Positions 44,295-55,830 of a stretch of DNA of 64,000 nucleotides are shown in pieces (the stretch's first letter is position 1; every line of letters starts with the position of its first letter). The stretch lies in assembly GCA_945910005.1 (NCBI GenBank), contig OX246747.1, forward strand, positions 17,943,010-18,007,009, given 5' to 3'. This DNA comes from Isoperla grammatica (taxonomy: Eukaryota; Arthropoda; Insecta; Plecoptera; Perlodidae). The notes under the pieces are model-generated. The model searched no databases. It was given only the letters and a program-made list of their open reading frames with translations, and was not told the origin of the DNA. A program made the translations under genes and the position numbers.

Positions 44295-44588
44295 TCTGGG
44301 CCCGGGGAAGAATAGGCCCTGAGTGACTCTGCTAGTCGTAAGAGGCGACGAAAGGAGATCCTGTTCCTTTCCCCCCAACTGTCCTACTGAATATTTCTCC
44401 TCCCACATGGCCCTGCCCTCCCTTGCTGGACTCCCGTATGACGACTCACGCGACGTACAATGGATCTGATTCGGATGTGGCTTTATTCTTCAGTATCATC
44501 TTTCTCATCTTCATTATCACCCGCTCATCGTCTCGATTAGCCATTGTTGCATAAATATGAGACGTTAAGCCCCATTAATCAATCCATC
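44295..44588 (+). mobile_element. SINE-like element with C head
   Basis: GTCTGGGCCCGGGGAAGAAT head, A-type 3' half, ATAAATATGAGACGTTAAGC and AATC tail. Confidence 0.85.
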
Positions 44589-44816
44589 AATCACGTTATC
44601 ACCCTTTTCAGAAGTTTCACCGTAAAGTTGGAAGTGTATACGGCCGGTACGCGTAAAAACAACATGTTTTTTATTTTATTTTCTTCTGGTCATACTCAGG
44701 GTGACTCGGGTAGAGATATTTTGTTGTGTTAGCTTGTAAAAAAAAGTTTCAAGACTGTCTGCAAAGAGGGGGAATAGCCTTAAGTGCATGCACATATTGC
44801 TCATCCAATCGGTTAT
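44589..44816. other. Stretch downstream of BEL integrase
   Basis: Expected site of a 3' LTR, but I find no matching direct repeat on the other side of the element. Confidence 0.4.
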
Positions 44817-45797
44817 TTACATCTTGTGCACTGGGCGTCTGAAAGACCCCTTCTTAGTGTCAACGGTGGCCACTCGTATAATGTTGTCCTTCCCGGGATG
44901 AACGGCTGCAATACGTCCCATCAACCATTGAGCGGGGGGACATCGCTTCTCATATATTAGGGCAAGGTCGTCGGGTGCGTATGATTTGTTGGGTACAATC
45001 CATTTCGACCGACTTTGTAGGATTGTGAGATACTCATGCGACCATCGTTTCCAGAAATGTTGGGTAATTTTTTGAGTGAGCTTCCATCGGGTAAGACGAT
45101 TGGTGGGTCTTTCGGTGAAGTCTTCTTCCGGGACCTGGAGAAGTCGATACCCGATTAAGAAGTGCCCGGGGGTGAGAGGGTCGTTTTCCTGGGGATCGGC
45201 TGACAGTGGACACAGGGGTCGAGAGTTAAGGATACCTTCGATCCTGATTAGGATGGTAGTGAATTCTTCATAGGTCAAAGTTTGCTCCTTTACTAGTCTC
45301 CGCAAGTGGTGTTTGGTAGACTTTATCCCAGCCTCCCATAGTCCGCCAAAATGTGGAGCGGAAGGGGGGTTAAAATGCCAAGTGATTCCATCTGGGGCCA
45401 GTAGTGCAGAGATAGTATCTTGGTTATTGGAACTCTTAAGAAACTGGCAAACTTCTCTGAGATGGCGATCAGCACCAATAAAATTGGTTGCATTGTCGGA
45501 GAACAGCTCGAGACAGAGTCCTCTACGGGAAACGAATCGTTGAAGGGCGGCGAGAAACGCTTCAGTAGATAAGTGTGACACCACTTCTAAATGCACCGCC
45601 TTAGTGGCCATGCAGCAAAAGAGACAAAAATACGCCGTTGATGTTGGTGCCCTTCTTCTCAAACTTTCGCGAAGGATTATAGGACCTCCAAAGTCGATCC
45701 CACAACGAAGAAACGGGCGAGAAGGGGTGATTCGCACATGAGGGAGGTCACCCATCTTTGGCGGAATTGGCTTTATTCGGAGTTTAAAGCAAGGCAC
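44817..45797 (-). pseudogene. BEL/Pao integrase, C-terminal part of Pol
   Basis: An open 326-codon segment of the integrase core. FLRCGIDFGGPIIL holds the first Asp, LELFSDNATNF the second and APHFGGLWEAGIKS the Glu of the DDE triad. The C-terminal domain (DUF5641 type) has NRLTRWKLTQKITQHFWKRW and PAQWLMGRIAAVHPGKD. The zinc-binding N-terminal part lies just upstream in another frame (VDYLHKSYLHVGPRTLQS), separated by a frameshift near 45800-45830. The enzyme would insert the cDNA into host DNA. Confidence 0.92.
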
Positions 45798-46094
45798 ACA
45801 ACGAAAAATACGAGACCTTATAAAACTCCGGGCAGCAGGAATCCAGTATTGCCTTTCCAGGAGAGACGGAGAGACTGTAGTGTCCGAGGGCCAACATGTA
45901 GGTAACTTTTATGCAAGTAATCCACGATGAGTTCTGACAGGTGACTCTTCTTAGGGAGTAAGATTGGATATTTGCTGTCATAAGGGAGAGTAGAATGGTG
46001 AATGCGGCCCCCTACTCTACACAGTCCGTCTTTATCAAGGAATAGCTAGTGCTAGGCAGTTTAAAGAGCTAGATATAGGGGAAGATTTAGACAG

Positions 46095-46706
46095 TTATTG
46101 CAGCTCTGTCGTAAAATAGTATTGTTGAGTTAGTTTGATGCACAGCCGCAGATCGGTCTTCATCTCCGTAGCGGTAATGGGTCCTGTGGTTCGCTCCGAC
46201 TTCCCCTGTGAGTTATGGACGAACCGAAGGATGTACGCTGTGGCACGTTGGAGAGAGAGAAGCGCGGAGAACCTTTCAATCCAATCAATGAATAAACGAG
46301 AAGGAGTTGTGGTAACAAGAGTCGTCTGTGCAGTTTTCATTTCTGGGAGTTCGTCTTTCTGGTGGAGGCATTGATGTGTGAAGTTGCATTGATCCATGGG
46401 CGTTCTAAGAAATGGGGGGCCTTTCCACCAGAGGGGATGGTTTTGTAGGTAGAAGACATCGATTCCACGCGAAGCGCAATCCGCCGGATTTTGTTCCGAG
46501 GGAATGTGGTGCCATTTTGTAGCAGACGTTGTCTCGAGGATTTCTGTCACTCGATTGGCTACATAAACCTTCAACAGATGAGGAGGAATGTGCAGCCAGG
46601 CATGTACAATTGAAGAGTCTGTATAAAGGACTATTTCTGTGATAGCGAGTGACGTGATGAACGTATGAAGTGACTTCACTACACGAGCCAATAGGACGCA
46701 CCACAC
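46095..46706 (-). pseudogene. BEL/Pao RNase H region
   Basis: Open segment starting within CGVVWCVLLARVVKSLH. It has EIVLYTDSSIVHAWLH (RNase H Asp and strand), then KWHHIPSEQNPADCASRGI, a signature of BEL/Pao Pol after RT. A single-base frameshift near 46700 separates it from the RT, and another separates it from the integrase. Confidence 0.88.
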
Positions 46707-48652
46707 AACTCCAGCTTGGGAATGGTGAGGGTTTTGATAAATGCTACCTTAGTTTTAGCCTTTATGAGGAAAACATCAATCATTTCCGAGGGATCTGTTG
46801 TCCGGAGGTAGGTAACTGCACTAAAGCCGCGCTCGGAGGCATCACTGAATCCAATTATTTGATTTTGTGTTTGAGCGGATCCCTTTATAAAACGGGGGAT
46901 CTGAAGCCGTCTTAAGAGGGGGAGCTGCGTGACAAATCTTTCCCACTTTTTTCCTAGATGTGTGGGAAGCGAGTCATTCCACTGCAAACCTTCTAACCAG
47001 AGATCCTGGAAAAACCTCTTGGACCAGAATACTACTGGCGCCGCCCACCCTAGCTGATCAAAAATGCGTGCTGTTGTGGATAATACCGCTCGTTTCGTGA
47101 ATACGGTGGGGATTTCAGTTACGCAATAGCGAAATGAATCTGATGAAGGGTCCCACTGAAGGCCTAGAATCTTCATAGAAGGATTTTCACTGTCGTCTAG
47201 GGACAACAAAGATTCTCGGTCTATCTCGGGAACTCGCTCCAATACCTGAAGGGAATTACTTGCCCACTTTTGCAATGCGAATTCTCCAGCTTGGAGTAAT
47301 TGGGTGAGTTGGGTTTGAAGCTCGAGTGCCTCCGCCATAGAGTTAGCATCGCTGACTATGTTGTCCACGTAGGTTTCTGCCTGCAGTACCTGCGCGGCCT
47401 GTGGAAAGCGAGCACCTTCATCTATTGCCAATTGGTGCAGCACGCGAATGGCTAAGAAGGGGGCTGATGAGATTCCATAGGTGACTGTATTCAGTTCATA
47501 CTCCTCGACTGGCTCGTTGGGGGATGGCCGCCAGAGAATATGTTGGTATTTCCTGTGGTCGGGATGCAATAAAATCTGTCGATACATTTTGCAGATATCA
47601 GCAGTAAGGGCCACAAGGTGTTGACGAAAATTTGTAACTATATCCGCGATATCTAATTGCAGTTTCGGTCCAACATATAGTTGTTGATTGAGCGAGCCTT
47701 GTGGAGCAATCGAAAATGAGGCGTCAAATACGACTCTGAGCTTGGTCGAGGTACTCGTAGGGGTGAGCACACAATGGTGGGGAATTAGGTAAGTGCCTGG
47801 TTTCGTAGCGAGTTGCATGTGTCCAAGGTCAATATATTCTTGCATGAAGTGGATGTAGTCGCGTTGAATGCTAGATTGTTTGGCTAATCTACGCTCTACA
47901 CTTTGAAGTCGCGCCAACACGGCTTGGTTAAAGTTTCCTTTGAATAGGGGTTCCGCTTCTCGAAATGGTAGAGAGACAACAAAGCGGCCGCTACTAGAGC
48001 GGTAATGAGTGCGTACGAAATGAGACTCGGCTAAGACGTCTTCGGGGTTTTTCAGAGTGGGTATTGAAGTTTCTTTAACCTCCCAGAATCTTTTAACGAG
48101 ACTCTCCAACGAATTAGAGTAACTGAGAAGTGACGTTGATTGGGTTTGGATGGAGCTAAGTTTCGCTTTGCCTATAATGATCCATCCAAAAATGGTTTTC
48201 ATGGCAGTGGGTTCACCCGGGGTTAATTTGACTTGGCCATTTACAAGAATAAATGGATACAAGTCGGCCCCGAGTAACATGTCAATGGGCCCAGGTTTAT
48301 CAAACTGGGGATCGGCTAGTGCGATATGACTTAAGCTATCTCTTAGTTCTGACGAGAGGGGAACTGGGGGTAGATCCGCAGAAATATTGGGTAGAATAAC
48401 TGCCTCGGTAGAGAGCTGGGGGTGCGTTGCAGAGATAGGTGCAATAACACACGTAGTTAAGCCTTGACCACGTGGCCCCTCACGAGAACCTATCCCTGAC
48501 ACCTGGGTGAAACATTTACGACGAGAGAGACCTAGACGTTCCACAACATCTGAAGTTATGAACGATAACTGAGAGCCGCAGTCAATAACAATTCGGAGCG
48601 GATGGAAACAACCAGCACTATCTTGAATTCGTGCAATGGCCGTACCCAACAA
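46679..48652 (-). pseudogene. BEL/Pao protease and reverse transcriptase
   Basis: A 657-codon frame. The protease active site is VIDCGSQLSFI near residue 25. Next come DMLLGADLYPFIL and GWIIIGK. The A17-type linker leads to RT, with LRVVFDASF, LVALTADICKMYRQILL (first catalytic Asp) and LNTVTYGISSAPFLAIR. The catalytic box reads TYVDNIVSDANS, so the second Asp of YVDD is Asn (AAC). PKLELCG marks the start of RNase H. The frame begins 97 bp inside the end of gag, in another frame. Confidence 0.92.
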
Positions 48653-50022
48653 TACTGTAGTGGGGTTTGGGGACTAAGCTGAACAAGAAAGAGATTGTTG
48701 TGGAAGATTGCCGCCACTTGAGGGACCAGAGCAGCTTGGGATACGCTGCGGTTCACGTTCGCGTTGCTCGCAGTGTTGGTCACAGCGGGCGTAACTATTG
48801 AGCCTGAATTATGGGTGTCTAAATGTAGCAGAGTATGGTGTCGACCGTTACATCGCTTGCATGTTAACTTCGAGGAACATTTGTCAGCCATGTGCGAACT
48901 AGCTAAGCAGTTGAAACATAGTCGAATCTCCTTGCACTTCTCACGTCGTAGGGAGGGAGCAAGTGAGAGAAATGTCTGACAATTTAGGAGACGATGATTT
49001 TCGTTACATAATAAACAACTAGGGACTAAATTATCTGACGTGGAAATAAGGGCCCGTTGCTTGGGTGCCGAGTTGTTACTGACAGCAGAACCTTTTGCTT
49101 GGGGTTTGGTCTTTTGAGAATCAACCTGAGAGCGCTGTAACACGCTGACGTAATCTTTGAGGAACTTTGTGAACAGTTCCACAGTAGGAACTTGACGTTT
49201 ATCACATTGTATCTCGAATTGTCTCTTGGTACTGGGTTCTAGATTGCGTAAGCCGATATATACCAGGAGATAATCTGCAATATTAATGTTGAGGTTTTGA
49301 AGTGCCTTAACATTCTCGTGGTAGGTTTGAAAGTAAAGGCTTAGACCGGAAGTAGATTCTGACTGTTGTGGGCGTATCGAAAATAACTTGTCCAAAATGC
49401 TGTTGGCAAGATTGCGTTCATTTTGATACTCTTCAACTAATAAGTCCCACACAATCGCGTAATTATTTTCTGTGACTGGTTAACCCTTTACGAGGCTCAG
49501 TGGAGCGCCCGTAAGTGTGGAAATTAAATAGTGGAACTTTTGAACGGGATCGATAGTTGCATCATTGTGCACTAGGCTACAAAACATGTCGTAGAATGTT
49601 GGCCAGTGAGTCAACGTGCCGTCGAACTTGATAAGCTCTATCTTTGATAGACGCGCACGGCTGTGGGGCGATGAATCTGTAAGTACGTTGCGATCAGCTG
49701 TCCCAGGCGGTGACGTGATGCGCGCGGCGACTTCTTGTATCGCGTAATACATTTCATCAAACGCAATCAAGCATTGTTCGTTAGGCACATATTCTGGATC
49801 TATTTCTTATTTCAGCAAGTTAATATCTGAAGTTAATTCCTCAAAAGCCTGCCTGGTTTCTTCCAGTTTGGCGTATCTCGCTCTGAAGAGAGGCTGCTTT
49901 GACACATCTTCTACTTCCCTACTCAAATCAAATAGAATTTGTAACCGACGAAACAATGTTTCTTGTCTATTTGTTAGCTTCGTAACATTCCGTTCCTTAT
50001 CTCTTCTCGCTGCTTCCGCCAT
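48556..50022 (-). pseudogene. BEL/Pao Gag with zinc knuckles
   Basis: One frame from ATG 50022 (MAEAARRDKERNVTKLTNRQ) with two in-frame TAA codons at 49807 and 49480. KIELIKFDGTLTHWPTFYDM is the capsid-side DUF1759 motif. The C-terminal knuckles are CLLCNENHRLLNC, CFNCLASSHMADKC and CKRCNGRHHTLLH. It packages the element RNA in related elements. The frame closes at 48556 after a +1/-1 slip in the C/A-rich gag-pol border. Confidence 0.9.
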
Positions 50023-50419
50023 CGCTAATCAATTAATTATTGACTACTGACAATCTAGGGGGTGGCTTATTACGTCACAAAACACTGCACGAAATAACAG
50101 TGAAAAGTGCGGTGGAGAATGCTATACGACAACAAAATTTCACAACGGACAAGACAGCAAAATTAATAAAACGAAGTAGAATTTCAAACACTAGTAAAAG
50201 AAGCTCAGTAAAAGAATACATCCGGCCCGGAGGACCATTTTTATGTACAGTAGGTGCATGCGTCCTATGCCTACTTGATATTTTCGCTGGTTCGGGTTTG
50301 CCGAACTTTCTTCTTCTTGGAAAAGGGGGGGGGGGTGGACAGTGCATCCAAAATAATGACTTACCAATAACCAAAAACAAAATGAGTAATAATTACGTAA
50401 GAAGATGTGTAGCACAAGA
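50023..50419. other. Stretch upstream of BEL gag
   Basis: Expected position of the 5' LTR/leader. It holds a G run (50328-50336). No LTR borders identified. Confidence 0.4.
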
Positions 50420-51085
50420 GGGGGCATAAAGTACTCGACATACGGCCCCATTCGGATCGCCTCTAGAGTTTCCAAGCTCCGGCAGCTCCGCAGGAGAGTC
50501 ACAAACACTGATGCATTGAGGTGGGTTTCGAACTGGAAAAATCCACATGCGAAACGAAGAGCGCGTATTTGCGGGATGTGGGTCGCGATCGACATTAGGA
50601 CAAGGCCACGTATCTTACAAGCCACTAGACTAAGACTCTCAAGTCCCCGGCCCGCCGGTGACCGCACGAATTCTGCCTAGCCATTGGGTGTGACGTTAGG
50701 GCACACGGAAAACTCCACATTACGAAGGCTGGTCATCATACCGAAATCAGTCTCATGATTAAAAGAGTATCCGTAGTACTGCTGATCAAACAGATCACTA
50801 ACGCATAAGTGTTCCAGCTGTTTGCAATACACCGCGAGGCTCTACAGCAGCGACGAGTCTACCTCACGGGTGTAGTTGAATGTCACCTTTTGGAGCAATG
50901 GAAGTTTAGGCCAAAACAGCGGCGTATTGTTATTGCCTCCATCATGGAACATTTCCGTAGAACTTCGCGCATTACTGTCGAGGAAAGATTCCTGCGATCC
51001 AATGTTCCGCGACAGTTTACGAGGACCAGTTCCCTCAAATGTGGGGTGAAGGTACATACAGCTTCCAAAATCACATTACTCTCAT
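50420..51085 (-). pseudogene. Leucine-rich-repeat (F-box/LRR-like) protein remnant
   Basis: Minus strand, starting in one frame with ILEAVCTFTPHLRELVLVNC and VMREVLRKCSMMEAITIRRC. After a frameshift near 50880 it continues LLQKVTFNYTREVD, SLAVYCKQLEHLCVSDLF, MTSLRNVEFSVCPNV and GLESLSLVACKIRGLVLMSI. The last pieces are ATHIPQIRALRF and LLRSCRSLETLEAIRMG. The regular L..L.+..C / L..L.L..C spacing is that of cysteine-containing LRRs of F-box proteins. No F-box is seen. TAG stops near 50840 and 50678 and the frameshift make it a pseudogene. Confidence 0.6.
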
Positions 51086-51289
51086 GATTCGACTTCAGCG
51101 TTAAGGAGCGTAGCGTGTATAGACGTCAAACATGTCACGAAAATGCAATCACAATCACATGTGCTCGTAACACGTGCGTCTTTGTTTATCTTCGTTTTTA
51201 TTGGCTGTCGAGAAAATCGATAATAAAACAGTGACGTCAAATGATGACGTATTAGTCAAAGAAAGAACGACTGCAAACTTTTCGTGAAG

Positions 51290-51445
51290 ACCGACTCGTA
51301 TGAGCAACTGCAACAATGATTCAAAACGTATGCGAGCTCTCTGGTTTCAAGAATACCAAATCCCGCGTACGAGCTACTCGTATGCGGGTTGGGACCCATA
51401 CGAGCTACTCGCATGCGAGTCAAAACGTATCGGTTCAAGAATAGC
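51290..51445. repeat. Cluster of GTATGCGAG / CGAGCTACTCG words
   Basis: ACGAGCTACTCG occurs twice (51368, 51398), ACGTATGCGAG and ACTCGTATG several times, and GGTTCAAGAATA twice. It is a short self-similar block at the 5' edge of the truncated LINE. Confidence 0.6.
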
Positions 51446-51446
51446 C

Positions 51447-52888
51447 CCCCAGCATGGATTCCTACCTAATAGATCCACTAACTCCGCTATTAGGAGCCTT
51501 ATGGAAAGAGTATATGGTGCCATAGACAGTGGTTCAAATGTCTTGGGAATGTTTTGCGACCTCTCAAAGGCTTTTGACTGCGTTGACCACACCATTCTTA
51601 CCAAGAAACTAGAATTTTATGGGGTCAGAGACAAGGCTCTTGAATGGTTTGTCTCATATCTTAAACACAGAAACCAATGTGTAACTATAACACACCAACT
51701 CAATGCTAGTACCCGCGTAACTTTCCAATCAAAATGAGACATGAGTTGTGTGGGTGTTCCACAAGGCTCCATTCTTGGACCAGTTCTGTTCATCATCTAT
51801 ATAAACGACCTTCCGTTAACTTTCCCGGAAGTGCGGATTTTCTTATATGCAGATGACACTAGCCTTCTCTTTCACAATCTAGATGCCGTGCAGCTACGCG
51901 AGTTAGTGATATCTACCTTTGCCATTCTATGTGCCTGGTTTGAATCGAACAAATTAGTACTTAACTCTGCAAAAACCTTCCTAATTCATTTCTCTGCTTC
52001 CCTCGTCAAGGCACCTTTAGATTTTCACATAACAGATGGCAAAGAACAGTTAAATTTAAAAAAAGTATGGAATTTCTTGGACTCCTCCTCGACTCTACAC
52101 TGACCTGGACTGAACAGATAAACAAAATCTGTTCAAAACTTGGCCAAATCTGCTATCTTATGAAAACTGTAAAAACTCTAACGAACCTCCACACAACAAA
52201 AATAATATTCCACTCACTCTTTCAATCTGTACTCAGATATGGAATAACCTTCTGGGGAGTTACTTCTGAAGCCAACAGACTACGCACTTTCAGAATGCAA
52301 AAGCGGGCAGACAGAATTATGTGTGGAGTTGACAATCGCCACCCTTGTCGGGAATTGTTCAGGTTGCACAGCATTCTCACTGTCCCATGCCTTTTTATTT
52401 TTGAAATAGTCACTCACACGAAAGCTAATATTCACCAGCTCACATCAAATGCAGACATTCATTCCCACGACACCAGGTCAAAACACAATCTTCATGTCCT
52501 CCCAAAGAAACTGTCACTCTCAAAGAAAAGCCCCCACAACATTGGCATCTATCTATATAACCTTCTTCCTAATCATCTCAAAGCCGAAACTAATATGTAT
52601 TCATTCAAATTACAACTGTCCAAATTTCTGATCTCCCATTCATTTTACTCTGTGAGTGAATTTGAAGACCTAAAAACATAGCCTAGCATGGAAGTGTCTG
52701 TTGGACTTGTATATGAACTAGTATACACTGTATTTTAATATGTTTCACTTTTTATTACCCAGTATTTATGTACATATCTATCTATTAAGTTCTTATTTTT
52801 ATATGTATTTGTATCTCTTTGACAATTCCAATTTCCAAACTGTTTTGGATCAACGGAAGCTACTATACAATAAACAATAAACAATAAT
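51447..52888 (+). mobile_element. Jockey/CR1-group LINE, 5'-truncated
   Basis: Starts abruptly inside the reverse transcriptase (QHGFLPNRSTNSAIRSLMER; MFCDLSKAFDCVDHTIL). A TGA follows, then [20 protein letters not shown] and the intact catalytic box [12 protein letters not shown] frameshift near 52070 leads to [32 protein letters not shown] and FRMQKRADRIMCGV, ending in a natural stop at 52679. The 3' UTR ends in CAATAAA repeats at 52864-52888. Endonuclease and ORF1 are missing. A jockey-type ORF1 lies at 12294, but relation is unproven. Confidence 0.9.
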
Positions 52889-53155
52889 TGCTCTAAGTTT
52901 CTCTAGCTCACTCCTCCTTAGAAAAGGAAGGCTTAGAGAACGTCCAACGACCAGACCTATGTGTCACTCTCAAACCGGTTTCAGCTGGGTTTCGCGAAAC
53001 CAATTCGAGTTTGCTTGATATACGGGAAGATATCAAACCGATGCCTTTCAAACTGTTTTGATCAAATCGGTTTGGACCGCCTGATATACGTAGTCAATAC
53101 TGGATCTGCAGATCCAGTATTGGTATGCACTATCCAGCAACATCCAGAACAATAT
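52889..53155. other. Non-coding stretch with palindrome
   Basis: Downstream of the coiled-coil gene's stop codon. Possible 3' UTR; contains the palindrome listed next. Confidence 0.45.
53095..53122. repeat. Perfect 28-bp palindrome
   Basis: CAATACTGGATCTG followed by its exact reverse complement. It lies 34 bp beyond the stop codon of the gene on the minus strand, so it would form a strong hairpin in the 3' UTR if transcribed. Confidence 0.9.
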
Positions 53156-55687
53156 CTAGAGGGGTATCGGTCCGGGGTTCCTCTTGGTGAGCCCCCACCT
53201 TTTCATATAGTCGAATAAGTTTTGAAGGTCGGCGCCGTGCCGCCAACAGCTATGGCGATCGTCGTAGTTCTGGTAAAAAAACACCACAAACAAGGTCAGT
53301 ACCGCGATGTTTATTAGAAGTGTGGCTTGCCACCATCCACAACCAGGGAGACGTCGCGCTACCAGTGGTGATTCTGAAACCAAGAGACTTCTATTAGAGA
53401 AATCTGAAAATTTGTCGAGAGCCTTGCGAGTGTTGAGAGGACGGACTTACCCGAGGGTGATGGCGTGCGTCTGGTGCCCTCCTGCGCCACGTCTACATCG
53501 CTACTGAACGCTAACAGCCTTCCCCGCGTACTTTCTATATCGGCGTCAAGCATCGCCATCTTGCGACCAAAGTCCATTACCATGTCCTGCGCCACGTCTA
53601 CATCGCTACTGAACGCTAACAGCCTTCTCTGCATACTTTCTATATCGGCGTCAAGCATCGCCATCTTGCGACCAAAGTCCATAACCATGTCCTGCGCCAC
53701 GTCTACATCGCTACTGAACGCTAACAGCCTTCTCTGCATACTTTCTATATCGGCGTCAAGCATCGCCATCTTGCGACCAAAGTCCATTACCATGTCCTGC
53801 GCCACGTCTACATCGCTACTGAACGCTAACAGCCTTCCCCGCGTACTTTCTATATCGGCGTCAAGCATCGCCATCTTGCGACCAAAGTCCATTACCATGT
53901 CCTGCGCCACGTCTACATCGCTACTGAACGCTAACAGCCTTCCCCGCGTACTTTCTATATCGGCGTCAAGCATCGCCATCTTGCGACCAAAGTCCATTAC
54001 CATGTCCTGCGCCACGTCTGCGGAGCTATTGAACGCGGCTTGCATTCCCCGCGATCTTTCTATATCGGCGTCAAGCATCGCCATCTTGCGACCAAAGTCC
54101 ATTACCATGTCCTGCGCCACGTCTGCGGAGCTATTGAACGCGGCTTGCATTCCCCGCGATCTTTCTATTTCGGCATTTAGGAGCGCCATGTTCTGAACGT
54201 ATTCAAAAGCTGTCTCGAGTGCCACGTCTACAGTCCCACTGAACGCGGCCTGCTTTCCCCGCAAGTTTTCTGTTTCTGCGTTAAGGAGCGCCATCTTGCG
54301 GTCGAGAGCGGCTTGGGTCTCATTTAGCCGCCTTTCGTCATTTGCTGCTGAAAACAAACAATTGTCTCAAAACCGCATCACTCTCGCTATCGACCCTCGA
54401 GAGTCTGTAACTGTTAACTGCATATTCGGAAAACGATTAATTCGGTTGCTTTGCGAACTCTTTCATTCAATATTACATATCATCAAATATGAAACGAAAC
54501 CAGGCAGAATTTGTTTCAGGCTATTACACGAAAAGGCTACATGATCGGGCTATACCTGTCCGTATCTTCATCAACAGTCTTATTTTCCTACGAGATCTAC
54601 AATCACCCCATGTATTAACTAAATATTGATATTTAAAGGGCCCCGATTCAATTTTTCCTTTTTTGCACACAATATAATTTACATCAACATATATGGACTC
54701 AAATCGTAATCACTAGGTCATTGAATTCCTGGACCAACCCAACTGATAAACATTGCATAATACAAACGACGAGCTCATGGCGTCGTTGAATTTGCAAGTA
54801 TCACAACGAATATTATTCAGAGAGGTTGAAGACACATGAAAGGACACCTCATGATTCATGAACTATCTCCAACAATCTCACATAATTTCTGACAAATGAA
54901 ATTCATTTCAGTGTATTATTACATTTAAGGTACAAGGAGAAAAATTATTTTAGCACAAAGAATTATGGGAGAACCACGAATGAAAATATGCGTCCCCTAT
55001 ACCTAACAGTGACTGACGTGTTTATTCAATTACTGCCCATACAAAGATGGCAATCAATGCAGGCGGAATCATTATCAACAAATAGTGCCACGATTTTCTA
55101 ACAAGGTACTTAACAATTTGCAACATTGAACATGTTTGAAACGGGGTGGAAGCTAATGAAGCTGCAAACTCTAATGCATTCTATGTGATATCACAAAGAA
55201 ACAATGCCAGTGTATGTATAGGCCTACTCGCCTACCGTGTAACGCTCACTTGCTCTTACATTCTATTAACTCTACTGTCGTTTAATAGTAAGTAGGTATA
55301 TTGACTTAAATAATAATAAGGTACATACTTACCTAAATTTTCAACAACTTGAGTCGTAATCGTCTTAGTACTTTCTATGTACTGCTGCAATTTCAGCGAG
55401 AGTTCATTAACTCTAAGAGTTAAATTCCCAGTTTCGAGGCCAAAACTTCTTCTCGCTACATTCAAATCGGTTTTCAAATCAGTGACAAGGAGGTTTGTGT
55501 GTTTGTAATTTGTTTCTAAATTTTGCACATCCACTTGTTGGGTAACACACATACTATTGATTCTAGCTCTCAGCTCACTCTCCATCAGTAAAGCACGCAA
55601 TTTGTCATCATCGTGACTACTTATGAGCTGTTCGTGGGTAGACATCTGGTTATGCAAGTCGTCAAGAGTTTTCTCAAGAAATTTGAT
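53156..55687 (-). CDS. Coiled-coil repeat protein with C-terminal membrane anchor, three exons, 5' end missing
   Basis: Exons 55687-55333, 54347-53451 and 53373-53156. Donors are GTAAGT and acceptors GTTTTCAG and GGTTTCAG. Both introns are phase 1 and the frame runs through without stops. The first exon is coiled-coil-like (ESELRARINSMC, NLETNYKHTNLLVTDLKTDL). The second has eight 35-residue repeats such as DFGRKMAMLDADIESTRG. The last has one hydrophobic segment (WWQATLLINIAVLTLFVVFF) and a short tail ending GPIPL. 35 residues equal five heptads, so the repeats can lengthen a rod in register. No family is recognised. The upstream end is cut by a tRNA-type SINE at 55690. It may be a membrane-tethered scaffold; this is inference. 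Confidence 0.7.
53470..54330. repeat. 105-bp coding repeat, eight units
   Basis: Six nearly identical 105-bp units near the 3' side of exon 2 and two diverged ones toward its 5' side. The unit contains CATGTCCTGCGCCACGTCT. Units are alike in pairs (STRG, MQRR, SRGM variants), suggesting recent unequal exchange. Confidence 0.9.
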
Positions 55688-55689
55688 TT

Positions 55690-55830
55690 ACTTATTTACC
55701 GTTTACTTATTTCTAAGACAAGAAGTAAAGTGAAAAAACATAGACTGCCTGAACCAGGATTTGAACCCGGGACTTTCTGCATTGGAAGCGGGAATGCTTA
55801 CCACTAGAACTACAGATTCACTTGCAGTAT
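55690..55830 (-). mobile_element. tRNA-derived SINE head
   Basis: Minus strand: TAGTTCTAGTGGTAAGCATT, CTTCCAATGCAG and CCCGGGTTCAAATCC, then a short body ending in TAAATAAGTAAATC. Related to the SINE at 38825. It adjoins the 5' edge of the coiled-coil gene. Confidence 0.75.

Larger units (their letters stand above)
44817..50022 (-). mobile_element. BEL/Pao LTR retrotransposon, decayed coding region
   Basis: Gag, protease, reverse transcriptase, RNase H and integrase follow each other on the minus strand in the BEL/Pao order over 5.2 kb. Two stops in gag, frameshifts at gag-pol, RT-RNase H and RNase H-integrase, and a YVDN in place of YVDD make it inactive. No LTR pair was recognised at either side. 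Confidence 0.93.

Noticed and set aside
44589..50419. LTR pair for the BEL element
   Set aside because: No direct repeat between 44589-44816 and 50023-50419 could be found by eye, so none is annotated.
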